In this document: in pieces, positions 34,201-44,529 of the stretch
Position numbering within the stretch: the stretch's first letter is position 1
How the letters are laid out: each line of letters starts with the position of its first letter
Made by a program: the position numbers and the translations under genes
Source of the DNA: Arthrobotrys musiformis
Lineage: Eukaryota; Ascomycota; Orbiliomycetes; Orbiliales; Orbiliaceae
DNA: 64,000 nt
Direction: 5' to 3'
Assembly: GCA_036971715.1 (NCBI GenBank)
Contig: JAVHJL010000013.1
Coordinates: 1,054,001-1,118,000 of the forward strand
Notes under the pieces: generated by a model
What the model was told of the DNA's origin: nothing
The model's input: only the letters and a program-made list of their open reading frames with translations
The model's database searches: none

Positions 34201-36206
34201 TCCTCTTCCCTCTCTTTTCTCCCCTCTCTGCGATCTCACTCCCAGCCCGGCTCTTTTAAGCCTTCAACTTCCCTCCCCCTCCCCCTTCCCCTTCTCCCCC
34301 ACCTCCCCAGGTATCCCTGGAAGAAAAAAGAGGCTTTTCCTTTCGTCATCTTTTTTGATCTTCGTCTTCCCTTTCTTTCTTTCCTTTGCAGTTGCATTGT
34401 TTCTGTGTGTGCGTGTGGCGTGGCTGTAAATATATTGTCAATAACATACGACAGTCTCCATATCTCTCTACCTCGCTCACTCAGTCTAAAAAGGTTTCGA
34501 CGAATAGATTGGACGACAATTACTAGCTCCCTTCTCTCTCGTTTTTTTCTCTCCAAACGCCCCTTGCAAGTCTAAACGGGTTTTGGGGATAGCACCTACA
34601 TAGTACGTACATTTTTAGCGACGTCCAGGAGAGCTGTGGGCAAAAAAAAGGGACAGACCTGATTTGTCGAAAAGAGAGGCAGCCTGGAACGAATCGAATG
34701 CTTAGCTGAACCGCCCTTTCGCCTTTTCTTTCACCTGTCCGCCCCCCCTTGCCAGCCATATTCTCTCCCTCTTCTCGAAGACACAAAAATAACCTGGAGC
34801 TATTGTTGGTTGGGTATTTCTAACGGGCGTCAAAAAAAAGCTAGCTATCGGTTTTGAGCGGGAAAGAAAGACTTACTTATTTAACGCTACTTGAGATACT
34901 TATCCTCGACATATTCCTGGCTGGTTTCTGAGAGCGTTTCTTGAGCTGTTCTTGTCCTTTCTTGTTTCTCGTTTCTACGTTTCTCGTTTCTCGTTTCTTC
35001 TGTTCCTGGCGGACATCACAACCATCCAACACATTTCATCTCCAACGACACAACAACATCCAACAATTCCTTCCTTCCTCCATCAACATATCATCAATCA
35101 ATCAATCAAATCTCCATCTCATCTCATCGGCTACCATCGTTCGACGGAACACAGATCCGAAATACCCCCCAGGAATTCGACCAATTCAATAATTCCCCGT
35201 TCACGAGCTTCCTCACATTTCAATTCTTAAGGTTTTAAGTTTTGATTCAAAGCTTTGATCGACCGCCGTTGGCTAGTTGGCTTGTTAGTTTCGCTGCTTA
35301 AACTAGCTCACCCGCCCCTCCATCCCATCCCATCCGCCAGCACACCATCATCCCATCCATCCCTTCGAGTCGCACCGGATTCGATCCAGCGTTGGAATTC
35401 GGTACCTGAAATCCAAGACAATCCCTCTCACTCTCTCGGGGACCCTTTCGACCGGGGAACGAAGACATTTCTCACCAGACGACGGAATTGAATTATATTC
35501 GACATTTTTTACGAATTTTATTTTCGTTTATTTTTCCTTGAAGACCCGAAAAAACCTTGCTTTGAGTAAGTGCCCTGTTATTTTCTTTTTTCTAGAGCCC
35601 TTTTTTTTTTTTTGGTTTGGGACCTTCTTTCGCTTTTTGACTTCAACGTAAAGGGGCTAAAACTGCCTGTTCCCCTGTTGCTCTCACTCTTCTTCTCTGC
35701 GGCTTTTGTCCTTGGCGGGAAGTCATGGCCGGGATCAAGCATCCATATTCGCATGACAAACCTGAAATAAGAAAAAATCAATAAAAGAATACTTTTTTTT
35801 TGTTTTCATAAAACCAAAGGAGAAAAGGAAGGAACAGAAGGAAAGGAAAATCTTAAAAAGCTAACATGCATCATCCCGAAGGCAGCAGATTTACGATCCA
35901 ACGGACAGCTGCGGCTATTCCTGTGTCTGGCGGTGGAAACCTTTAAAAAAAGGACCTTTGACATTTGGGACCCAACAGCGTGCCCCCTGAGACCCGCCAC
36001 CAGGACGACGTTTAAAGTCGTTATAGTATTTCTACAGAGTAGTTTACTGTCTTATAAGGACCGGGTTCCTTTTTTTTAATTGGAGGACCAATTCTCAATC
36101 CTTTCGGTGGAACCTTCAACGTGATCGGGGCAGGGTCGGTCCCACTCAACAGGTAGATTGAGTTGATTGATCCACAGGGTCCGTCGCGGTCCAAAAACAG
36201 AGCACA
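28206..36206. other. Eight-kilobase gene desert
   Basis: I find no supportable gene in 8 kb. From 28.2 to about 33.4 kb the + strand is markedly G+T-rich, with few long runs of C; open frames are short and non-protein-like. An A18 run lies at about 31239-31256. From about 33.8 to 35.5 kb the strand becomes strongly C+T-rich, with (TTTCTCG)-type repeats near 34965-35000 and (ATCA)n near 35090-35110. This part looks like the promoter and leader of the gene at 36207. A tRNA-like A-box at 33240 has no matching B-box. Confidence 0.55.
35566..36176 (+). promoter_or_regulatory. Possible 5'-leader intron of the gene at 36207
   Basis: A strong donor (GAG|TAAGT, GTAAGT at 35566) follows a C+T-rich leader, and an acceptor (CCACAG|) ends at 36176, 30 bp before the ATG. 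The interval could be a 5' UTR intron of about 610 nt. An alternative acceptor is at 36152. This is inferred from signals only. Confidence 0.3.
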
Positions 36207-38308
36207 ATGGCGCCGGCTCTCCTTGCTTCCAGTCACTATACCACCTCCTCATCTCTCTACTCTACATATTCTGCCGAACCGACCTCGTTAACAACAACAA
36301 CTTCTCTCTCCTATCCTCGCACAACAGTTTCTCCATCCCTCCCATCTCCATCCCTTTCCGACCGCTCTTCCAGTTCGAATGGCTCTGGATCAGGCAGCCT
36401 AACACCTACACAAACCTCGTTATCTGGCCAACCCACAAGTGCCAGTGCTGCTATGTTTGCACAGAGAAAACTTTCAAAAAAACCAAGCAATTCTACTTTA
36501 CGAGTTCAACCTGTTTTACCTGATATTTTGGAGGCTTCGCCAATGACACCGACGATGGATCATTCTTCGAATATAAGATCCAACCGACCGCTGTCGATTT
36601 TATCTGAAGTTTCAGTTGCCTCCGACGATTCCGACAGCTCGCAAGCCACTATTGATGGATATAAGTTTCGATTTTTGGATGATGATACCGAGTCTGTTGT
36701 TGAAGGGAGCATTTTTGATGAAACCGACAGCGAGGAAGATGGATCGAAGGATCTGAAACGTGCGGAACGAGCATTTGCTGGTGTCAAGCAGAAACTTTTT
36801 GTAGGGACTACCAAATTCTAACGACGCTGTGAATGTGTATTTCTAACGATTTTTGTTTTATAAAACAGGCCTTTGAAAGCAGCATCGCCAAAGCCAGAGA
36901 TACTCTGCTCAGCCCACCGCCCACCGCCAGTCCAACTCCAAGATTCAGCCCGACTCTCAGAAACAGCCCCCCCTTCTCGAGTAACGACATCCAGCCTTCT
37001 GGTATCAAAACTCTTGCTCGGATACCGCTTTCTCTCAATTTCCACAACCGCACTGTTAGCGACAGTGCCAGTTGGAGATATCAAGGGGCCCATCGTCGCA
37101 AAGATAGTAACTCGACGATGACTTCTAGTGTCTCCGACCAGTATGCTGACGCTTACAGCACCTTCCGTGCCAACTCTGCCATGTCTAATCGTTCCCGATC
37201 CTCGTCGCGCGCTAGTGCCACGCAAGTGAAGGAGTTGGAAGATCAGATGAATTCTTTGAAAGGGCGTTTGACGAAGCTCACGGAGAAAACTCGCAGGGAA
37301 TCCCTCAGACGACGTAGTATGAACAACTTGAGGACACCACTGAATAACGTTTTCCACCAACCCGAGCCCGAACAACAAAAGCCCGAGCCAGAACAACAGC
37401 CGGAACCGGAACAAGCTACGCCGACCCCAAGCGACATGTTGAGCCCTGTCAGTTTCCATACGGCGTATGACGAAACCTCAGATTTTGGATCCGAAGAAGG
37501 TAGCAGAGCGGGAACACCAAAGCCGTATCCACCAATTCGTAAGGTTATGTCGTACGAGGAATTAGGCTACGATAGTGCTTTCTCAGCCCCTGGCGAGGAA
37601 ACTCCATCCTTCATCAACAGCCCACGACGAAATAGGGTTCGGGAGTACAGAACTACCACCAGTAGTCCTGGGTCCAGTGGTTCTAGTGGAACCAACACGC
37701 CTGTACTGCCGTTACACCAACCACCAAGGGAGTTCCAAAGGAATAACAGCGCTTCGTCTGTTGCTAGTTTCGAGACTGCGTTGGAGGACTACGAAGAACC
37801 CACTCATGTTACGCCGCTGAGCCAACGACCACACCACCGACGGAATCTGAGTGCGAATAAGGCCTCCCCGTTGAGGGCGGTTATGGACGAGTCGATCCGC
37901 GAATGTGCCGAGCCAGGGGAAACAAGCCCTCACGATGATGGATACCACTCTGGACCGTCCACACCACAAGGATCTGACGAGGGAGCATACATCGCCTCCC
38001 GTAACAGGGTTGGAGGCGTAGCCTTGCCGTTGACGCAGGAGACTCTTACTCAAATGGACCCCTTGCTTGCGATCCCAGGAGCCGCGTCAAGGGCCAAGTC
38101 TGCCACCAATTCCATCATTGGAGCTGAAAACGACCACCTCGCTCTCAAGCTACCCATTCAGGATCGTGAATTGGTCGAAAATCTTTGCGATCAGCTGGGC
38201 AAAGTTTGCTGCAAACTGGAAAGTGCAGAAACGCCCGATGATAGAGCTGAAATTCGTCGACGAATGGAAGTTGCCTTGATGGTTCTTCAAGGAATGACGA
38301 ATATTTAG
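36207..38308 (+). CDS. Conserved-looking fungal protein of unknown function, coiled coil
   Basis: Two exons, 36207-36800 and 36869-38308, joined by a 68-nt GT-AG intron in phase 0; 677 residues. The first 130 residues are Ser/Thr-rich and probably disordered. An acidic patch (DDDTESVVEG, then DETDSEEDG) leads into a helical stretch that crosses the splice junction (RAFAGVKQKLF-AFESSIAKARDTLLSPP). A coiled coil (QVKELEDQMNSLKGRLTKL) with an Arg-rich tail (RRESLRRRSMNNLRTP) follows. A short PEPEQQ repeat and long disordered segments rich in Ser, Pro and Thr come next. The last 60 residues are helical. The KELEDQM-RRRS-LRTP pattern reminds me of an uncharacterised family common in Pezizomycotina, but I cannot assign a function. 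No transmembrane or catalytic motif is visible. Confidence 0.75.
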
Positions 38309-39542
38309 CCTTTCTTCTTTATTTCTATTCGTTTTCTATTTTTGGCCTTTTTTTACTTGCTCCTCTTTTGCTATTGTCTTTTTTTTCTTTTCTTTTTTCC
38401 CTTTTCTATTCTTTTTTTGTTCCTTACATTTTTTTTCTGTTCCTTCGATTTCGGTTCCTTGTCGTTTGATACCCATTATCATTGCTTTCTGGTGTCATGA
38501 CCCCGATTCTTCACGACCTTTTGTTTATTCGGAAACTTTTTTTATCAACGAAACCTGACACATACACCGAACAACCCTTATTATGCATTTCCTTTGTACT
38601 TTGTCACATTAGCACATTGTTCTTGCAAAAACACTTCTCCTTGTTTCCTTGGTTGGCTTCCCGGGGTTTCCCCCGCTCCTCTGAAAAGTAATTTTTAGTT
38701 TCGTTACAAAACACCTTTTTATTCTTCACTCTGATTACCATAGCGGGGCTGTTTTCTCCTGTCCTACTATATCAATTTTTTTTTGCTTCCACATTTTCTT
38801 CCATGAGGCTTTAAGTCCTATCCTTTTTTTGTTTTTTGTTTTTTAACTTTTTTTTACTAGAAGCTGGTTGAACTTATTGAACCTTCTAAAGCTTCGAGGC
38901 TCTAATGGAGCTGTTTGGCCGTTACATGGCCTCTACTTTTTTGTGTTTTTTTATAATTATGATGGTAGAAATCAAAAGGGTACCATATTATTTTTTGATT
39001 GTTCCAATACTGTGAGCTCGCTGTGATTCGCTACCGACGCCAATGAATCGATTCCGATACCATGGATCTTATTCGTACGTCGTACCACTAATAGATGCAG
39101 GTACTGTATTCCCTGGGATTTTGGTCATGAGGTACTTTTGGTTCTACCTGGATTTTTAGTTGAGGAGATTGTGGTAATTTTGGGGTTGAGGACACCTGCT
39201 GGGATTGGTATAGGCTGGCAAGGGTTGGTGATGTCATGGGATTGATTAGATGGGATGGATAAGGTAGATTGCATCTGGGGCTTAGATCTTTGTGATATCG
39301 ATACTTTGAGGGAGGGATTGGGTTTGGAAGGTTGGTGTGATGTCTTGATGGTGGTTGTGTCTACGATCTTATCGGTGTTCGCAGGGATTCGGACATGATG
39401 AATGCTCGCGCTACTAAGTGCATAACATAGAACCCTTCGGCATCTGGTTTCACGAGACGGATAGAACCAATTGAATTATTTTGTATACACTAACTCCCAA
39501 AGAGAAACAAATGAAAATAAAAATAAAAAATGAAAGCGATAT
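38309..39542. other. Convergent 3' region
   Basis: 1.2 kb between two facing stop codons. The first 600 bp are T-rich on the + strand with many T runs, as expected for a 3' UTR. From about 39.1 to 39.4 kb the strand is G+T-rich. No gene is supported. Confidence 0.6.
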
Positions 39543-39974
39543 CTACAACCCAACCCTCTTCCTCACAACCTCCTCCGCCAGGGCGCTTTTCTCACGAACC
39601 TCCACCCTCCCGGTCGGTTTCAACCCCAACATCTCCCTCCACAGCTCAACAGCGCACTTCCCAAAAAGCTCTCTATCCTTCGCATCCGCCCCCTCGGGCA
39701 CCCAAGTCACGAAAATAGTAGAATTCTGATCATCCCCGAAACTGTAGACTCCGAATCTACACTCCTTCTCCGGAAGATCCGACAGGAACGCGGCGTAGTC
39801 CCTCGTGGGGGATGACTTTAGAACGCTAATGATCTTGGTCGTGGGGTTTATGGTGTAGATTATGTATTTTGGGGAGTGCTCGGATTGGAGACGGTTGAAG
39901 AGGGGGAGTGCATCGCTGCTTAGGCCGTTACAGATCGAGGGGGGGCCGGCGTAGGAGAAGGCGCTTTGTGACAT
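39543..39974 (-). CDS. ADF-H (cofilin-like) domain protein
   Basis: Intronless, 143 residues, about the size of cofilin. Cofilins bind and sever actin filaments. The fold is recognisable from KYIIYTINPTTKIISV, YAAFLSDLPEKECRFGVYSF and STIFVTWVPEGADAKDRELFG, which align by eye with the cofilin strands and the WxPD-type turn before the long actin-binding helix. That helix is divergent. Where cofilins have a basic SKDALRR-like stretch, this protein has KCAVELWREML, with several basic residues replaced. This is therefore probably a divergent paralogue rather than the main cofilin, whose gene usually has several introns. Actin binding is uncertain. It converges on the gene at 36207 and lies 604 bp downstream of npr3 on the same strand. 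Confidence 0.75.
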   Translation of the reverse strand: MSQSAFSYAGPPSICNGLSSDALPLFNRLQSEHSPKYIIYTINPTTKIISVLKSSPTRDYAAFLSDLPEKECRFGVYSFGDDQNSTIFVTWVPEGADAKDRELFGKCAVELWREMLGLKPTGRVEVREKSALAEEVVRKRVGL

Positions 39975-40578
39975 TTTGGGGTTTTTATGGTGGGTGGGTA
40001 TAGAGGTATTTTGGATGGTTCTTTGTAAGAGGGTTCTTTTTGGATGGTTCTTTGTGTAATTTTTGGGTATTAATTTACTCGTGGGGCTTGGATCGGTGAG
40101 GATATAAAGGGAAGAGGGGGTATTTTATACTTCATCGACGAAGAGATGCGGCGGCAAGATGCATAGATGACGCACCGAATACCCAGTTTTGGGGGGGCAA
40201 GAGGGTTACGTACATACCCCATTCTGGCCTGACGGGTCGTCATTTACAAGAGTATTCTAGAATCCCGAAGACAGTTCTCATAAACTCGGATCCCGATTGG
40301 GAATATATATGCGGCGGCGAACGGAGATATACATATATATACACAATATATACAGTGTTCCCATACGTTAGACAAACCTATGTTTGACTTCTCGTTAACC
40401 ATTTCTCAAAGATCCACTTTTTTTGTGTATCGGCTAAGGTGGACTTTGGATTACGATTATATTACATAACCTTTTTCGTCGGTTGTGAATAATAAATAAG
40501 AGCTCTTACCACCGTGTTCACGGTTATTGGATCCTAAATAACTGTTGCGGCGTGCCAACCTTGAACAAACCCCCAAAA
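39975..40578. other. Intergenic between npr3 and the ADF-H gene
   Basis: Both flanking genes are on the minus strand, so this holds the npr3 3' UTR and the ADF-H promoter. An alternating A+T block (ATATAC/ATAT repeats) spans about 40305-40352. No gene is seen. Confidence 0.6.
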
Positions 40579-42945
40579 TTACCAATGCCGAGCGTATACG
40601 ATATACCGGTCCATGGCATTAAGGACTCTCTTCAGCTCCTTCTTTGAAATCGCTTCTCGGAGCGCAATGCACTCGATGGCGTGCCGGCCGTCAAGGTACT
40701 TCACCAAGCGGTCAAATAGCGCAACGATATCCGGTGGCTGACCCTCCGTTAACCTTTCGATCCATGCGGACTCCAACGGGGTCGCTCGTGACGGATCGTA
40801 CACGACCGAGTCCTCCAGCTGTCCGCTTGAAGATTCCATCTTCTCGAACGGTGTGCCGGGGGTGTTGGTTGTGGGATTGGTAGACCTCGACGGAGCGGTT
40901 GTGGAAGAATCCGTAACATCGGACCAACCCGTTCTCGGCCGGCTGTTTGAGATGTTAGAGTCCCCGCCCGCCGAGACGCTGATTTTTGATTCCTCTTCGA
41001 TCTCTCTTAAACTGGCGTTGGGTATCACCGTACCGTTTGCGATTGATTTTTCAACGCTGGTGCTCATCATTCGTGGGCTGTTACCGTTATTTACCGCTGC
41101 CGCAGCGCCGACGGTGGCGGCTTGTATCATTTCCACCGCTGCTTCGGCTTGTTCCCTCTTTTGCCGCTCCCGGACTGCGATTTTGATGTCTTTGGGGATT
41201 TTGAGGTATGCGAATGTAAGCAGATTCGTAACCCATCCGTAGCGCATCAACCATGCCAGCATATCCATGTACGCCTGTCTATGATCCTTCGATGGAATAT
41301 ATGCAGAATACGGCCTCGGTTTACCAGATAGCAGTGATAACATCTTCGGTAGCGGCGGTAGTGCCGGGAATAATCTTGCGAAAACGGCGGATTGGGAGAC
41401 TAGGCGTTTCATATCCGCGTTTGGGGAGACGATGTAGTATCTTCTGTAGTGGAGCGGCAAGATTGCACGGGCTTTCCGCCAGTAGATTAGATGGCGGGCG
41501 AAGTATTCTATGTACTGATACTCTGGGTTTTCTGGGTGAGGGGCGCTGGCATCTGGTGTTGGGGAGAGCATTTGTGCAAAGGAGACTGTAGGACGGCAGT
41601 TTTGGATGAATTGGACGAAGGAGGCGTTGAGGGAGGATTGGTCTTGGTCTAGAATGAGTTCTTTGATGATGTCGTCTACGTCCTCGAGGAAGAGGAGTGC
41701 GAAGTGGGGTGTCATGAGGGCATCTTCGCCTTCGTTTGGCGTGGGGCCGATGGTTCGGAGGGTTGTGAGATGCATGCCTGGTAACTGGGGTTCCGAGATT
41801 GATGGGAGTACGGATGTCTCCAGCATTATCGGAATCTGTAGGGCGAAGTCGAAGTCGTTGACTTTGAGATGGGCGATTTTGGAGGCAGAAATTGATTGGT
41901 ATAGAGCCGCAATCGCGGCTGCGAGGGTGCTCTCGCGGAGAATTCTTGACCATAGTTCATGCATTGAATCGCCGCGCTTTTCACCACGTTCTCTGATTTC
42001 AAGAATCTTTTCTGCCTCTCGGGCGACATAGTCGTCGTCTGATTGTTGAGTTTTTAGCGCCATGGTGAACTGTTTTGCGACGTCGTACATATCATGCATG
42101 CGTGTGTGGTACTCCAGCTGTGGAGGGTTCATGACGAAGACGATGTGGAACATTGCAAGTTTACTCGGGGTAGGGTCGATTTTGCGAGGTTCTCGCTTTA
42201 TCTTCTTCCGCTCAGAAGGTGGTGGGTTTGGGCTTTTTGAACGAGAGAGCGCGGCAGCGTCCGGATCTTCGTCGTCGGCGTCATTGCCCTTTGCGTCGTC
42301 ATCGTCATTATCTGCATCGCTTGTGTGCGCTTCTTTCTCTTCTTCGCCCTTGGGTCCCTCGCTCTTTGGTTTACGTTCCTTCTTCTTTCTCTGCCATGTC
42401 CCATCAACCCTGCTGTAACATGGATACCCGAGGAAAACGGAGTGGTCGACCGAAAGTTCGAATCGACTCTTTGCCAGAGCCCTGGGAACACTTAATAGCC
42501 CCGCCAGCACATCGTGTCGAAACCCTAGCACATGTTCCCATTCTGCTCCTGCTTCCCCGGCCTCGTCATCATCATCTTCCTCCTCATCATACTCATGATC
42601 CGAATCCCTCCTCCTCCTCGAAGATCGTTGGTCATAACTCCTACTTCTCTGCGAAGTAACCACCGACCGTTCGGTCGCTATCCCACCCCCATAAAGCCTA
42701 ACCGTAGACCTAGACTTCCGGTCATCAGCTTCATCATCGTCATCGGACGAGGACGAGAAACTGGAGTTGGAGGAAGTGTAGTCGGTGTTCGTTTCACCGA
42801 TCCTCCAGGAGGAAGTGTTATGCGCTGCTTCGGCGCGGGGTTGTGGCGGGTAATGGAAGACGAGATTACCGCCTGCAGAATCCCGGATCACGAGGAGGAT
42901 GGCGACGAGGGAGGGGTTTGGGATTAGTGAGCGTTCTGTTGTCAT
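40579..42945 (-). CDS. npr3: Nitrogen permease regulator 3 (Npr3, SEACIT/GATOR1 subunit)
   Basis: Intronless, 788 residues. Npr3, with Npr2 and Iml1, forms the SEACIT (GATOR1) complex on the vacuole, a GTPase-activating complex that restrains TORC1 when amino acids or nitrogen are scarce. The N terminus (LVAILLVIRDSAGGNLVFHYPP) is the start of the longin-like domain. VLGFRHDVLAGLLSVPRALAKSRFELSVD and FLGYPCY continue it. KLAMFHIVFVMNPPQLEYH opens the next conserved block, followed by a helical region around HDMYDVAKQFTMALK. Two long acidic/Ser inserts (about 53-125 and 190-250) interrupt the N-terminal domain, as is common in fungal members. The winged-helix-like C-terminal part includes GWVTNLLTFAYLKIP. 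The gene is head to head with the SF3a2 gene, 383 bp apart. Confidence 0.92.
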   Translation of the reverse strand: MTTERSLIPNPSLVAILLVIRDSAGGNLVFHYPPQPRAEAAHNTSSWRIGETNTDYTSSNSSFSSSSDDDDEADDRKSRSTVRLYGGGIATERSVVTSQRSRSYDQRSSRRRRDSDHEYDEEEDDDDEAGEAGAEWEHVLGFRHDVLAGLLSVPRALAKSRFELSVDHSVFLGYPCYSRVDGTWQRKKKERKPKSEGPKGEEEKEAHTSDADNDDDDAKGNDADDEDPDAAALSRSKSPNPPPSERKKIKREPRKIDPTPSKLAMFHIVFVMNPPQLEYHTRMHDMYDVAKQFTMALKTQQSDDDYVAREAEKILEIRERGEKRGDSMHELWSRILRESTLAAAIAALYQSISASKIAHLKVNDFDFALQIPIMLETSVLPSISEPQLPGMHLTTLRTIGPTPNEGEDALMTPHFALLFLEDVDDIIKELILDQDQSSLNASFVQFIQNCRPTVSFAQMLSPTPDASAPHPENPEYQYIEYFARHLIYWRKARAILPLHYRRYYIVSPNADMKRLVSQSAVFARLFPALPPLPKMLSLLSGKPRPYSAYIPSKDHRQAYMDMLAWLMRYGWVTNLLTFAYLKIPKDIKIAVRERQKREQAEAAVEMIQAATVGAAAAVNNGNSPRMMSTSVEKSIANGTVIPNASLREIEEESKISVSAGGDSNISNSRPRTGWSDVTDSSTTAPSRSTNPTTNTPGTPFEKMESSSGQLEDSVVYDPSRATPLESAWIERLTEGQPPDIVALFDRLVKYLDGRHAIECIALREAISKKELKRVLNAMDRYIVYARHW

Positions 42946-43328
42946 TGTTGGATGTTTCTTCTATCTTTCTTCTTCTCTTCGGGGTTAGGGTTGGTGATTT
43001 AGATATGCAGTATGGTTGGACCGGCCCCACCGGCGGCTTTATTATTCATGCTGGATTGTTGGATGACATGTTCAATATTTTTTGTAGTAGCTATCGTACA
43101 CTTGAAGTTTCCCTTGCCGTCGGCCTGATATCTGGCGATGTTAATCAACTCATGGTGATGGTGGTTGAGAAAGAGAAGACCGAGCTGTTGGAACTGTCGT
43201 GTTGGGAATGAGGTTGGCGACCAATAAATGCCAAGCCACGTGCTTGGGAGCGTTTAAACTCGCGCGACCTTTCGGCTTCTGGTTAAAACATCTTCATCTT
43301 CGACAGTCATACTTCAACATCAAGCACA
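42946..43328. promoter_or_regulatory. Bidirectional promoter, npr3 / SF3a2
   Basis: 383 bp separate two divergent start codons, so both promoters must lie here or overlap the leaders. No canonical TATA box stands out. A CCACGTG-type E-box core (CACGTG) occurs at about 43238-43243, the kind of site read by class B bHLH proteins. Whether the bHLH protein encoded in this window binds it is untested. Confidence 0.45.
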
Positions 43329-44200
43329 ATGGGTGGTTTCGATCAACAGAACAGAGTCGTAAGTGCTGCATCGCCATCTTATCTCTCGCGGTATTGCGTA
43401 TATACTAATATGTATATTCAATAGGGCTCCAAATTCGGTGGCGGTGGTGTCGCCTCCCATTCCGCCACAAATGCAGACCGTCGCGAACGTCTCCGTCGTC
43501 TCGCTCTCGAAACAATCGACCTCGAAAAGGACCCTTACTTCTTCAAAAACCACGTCGGATCCTTCGAATGCCGTCTATGCCTCACAGTCCACCAAAACGA
43601 TGGCTCCTACCTCGCCCACACGCAAGGTCGAAAACATCAAACCAACCTCTCCCGCCGCGCTGCTAAGGAACAGCGCGAAGGGAAGAACATCGACCGTATC
43701 ACGAACTTGCCGGCCGGTATGATCGGGCAGCAAATCGCCGTGAAGAAGAATTTGTTGAAAGTCGGACGGCCGGGGTATAAAATCACCAAATGTCGGGATC
43801 CTGTGACGCGACAGCAGGGGTTGTTGTTCCAGCTGCAGTATCCGGAGATCGGGACGGAGATTCATCCGCGGTATAGATTTATGAGCGCGTTCGAGCAGAA
43901 GGTTGAGCAGCCGCCGGATAAGGATTTTCAATACTTGCTAGTGGCGGCGGAGCCGTACGAGACCGTGGGGTTTAAGTTGCAGGCGAGGGAGGTGGATAGG
44001 ACGCCTGGGAAGTTTTGGACACATTATGATAAAGATACCAAGGAGTTTTTCTTGCAACTTTTCTTCAAGACGGAGAGAGAACAAAGATGTGAGTCTTTCA
44101 ATATGTTTGTTTGGGTTTTACTGTGCTACGGTTACTAACATTGATTCTTTTAGATGCCGGTGTGCCTGGTCTTGCTCCGTCGGCTGGCGCTCGCAAGTAG
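43329..44200 (+). CDS. prp11: Splicing factor SF3a subunit 2 (Prp11/SAP62)
   Basis: Three exons, 43329-43358, 43425-44088 and 44154-44200, giving 246 residues. SF3a2 is part of the U2 snRNP and helps it bind the pre-mRNA branch site in the nucleus. The tiny first exon encodes MGGFDQQNRV. Exon 2 continues with GSKFGGGGVAS and RRERLRRLALETIDLEKDPY, then the matrin-type C2H2 finger (FECRLCLTVHQNDGSYLAHTQGRKH). PGYKITKCRDP, YPEIGTEIHPRYRFMSA and PPDKDFQYLLVAAEPYETVGFK are further strong family blocks. WTHYDKDTKEFFLQLFFK and YAGVPGL end the protein. All introns are GT-AG, 65-66 nt. The short first exon followed by an intron is common in fungal orthologues. The Pro-rich tail of the animal protein is absent, as expected. 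Confidence 0.96.
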
Positions 44201-44529
44201 TGTATAAAGGTTACGACCTTGGTTTTGGTGTTACGGGGTTATGGGATTTTACAGAATGGACATATGCTTGGTCTAATGCCGTATCCTTTGCGAAGGTAAT
44301 GAGTGATGCCTATGCCATCGTCTAGTTTTAAAAACACATTGGCTGACTTTTACCTTCACCAAAAGTGCTCGCTTTGGACTTTACGAGAATATGAAAGCAA
44401 TATCGTTAATCATAAAATAAATTTATAGACGGACATGATCTCTAATAGTGAGACCAGTAACGCGCATTGTTAAAGAATTAAGTTAAAAATGAAATTGTAT
44501 GGGCCAAAAGGAGTGCACGAAGGTGGCGG
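44201..44529. other. Convergent 3' region
   Basis: 329 bp between the SF3a2 stop and the stop of the minus-strand gene at 44530. A+T-rich, with no frame of interest; it presumably holds both 3' UTRs. Confidence 0.6.

Noticed and set aside
34066..34575. Plus-strand open frame of 169 codons with hydrophobic stretches
   Set aside because: It lies in C+T-rich leader DNA. Its Ser/Pro/Leu/Phe content is what pyrimidine-rich DNA encodes in any frame, with no motif.
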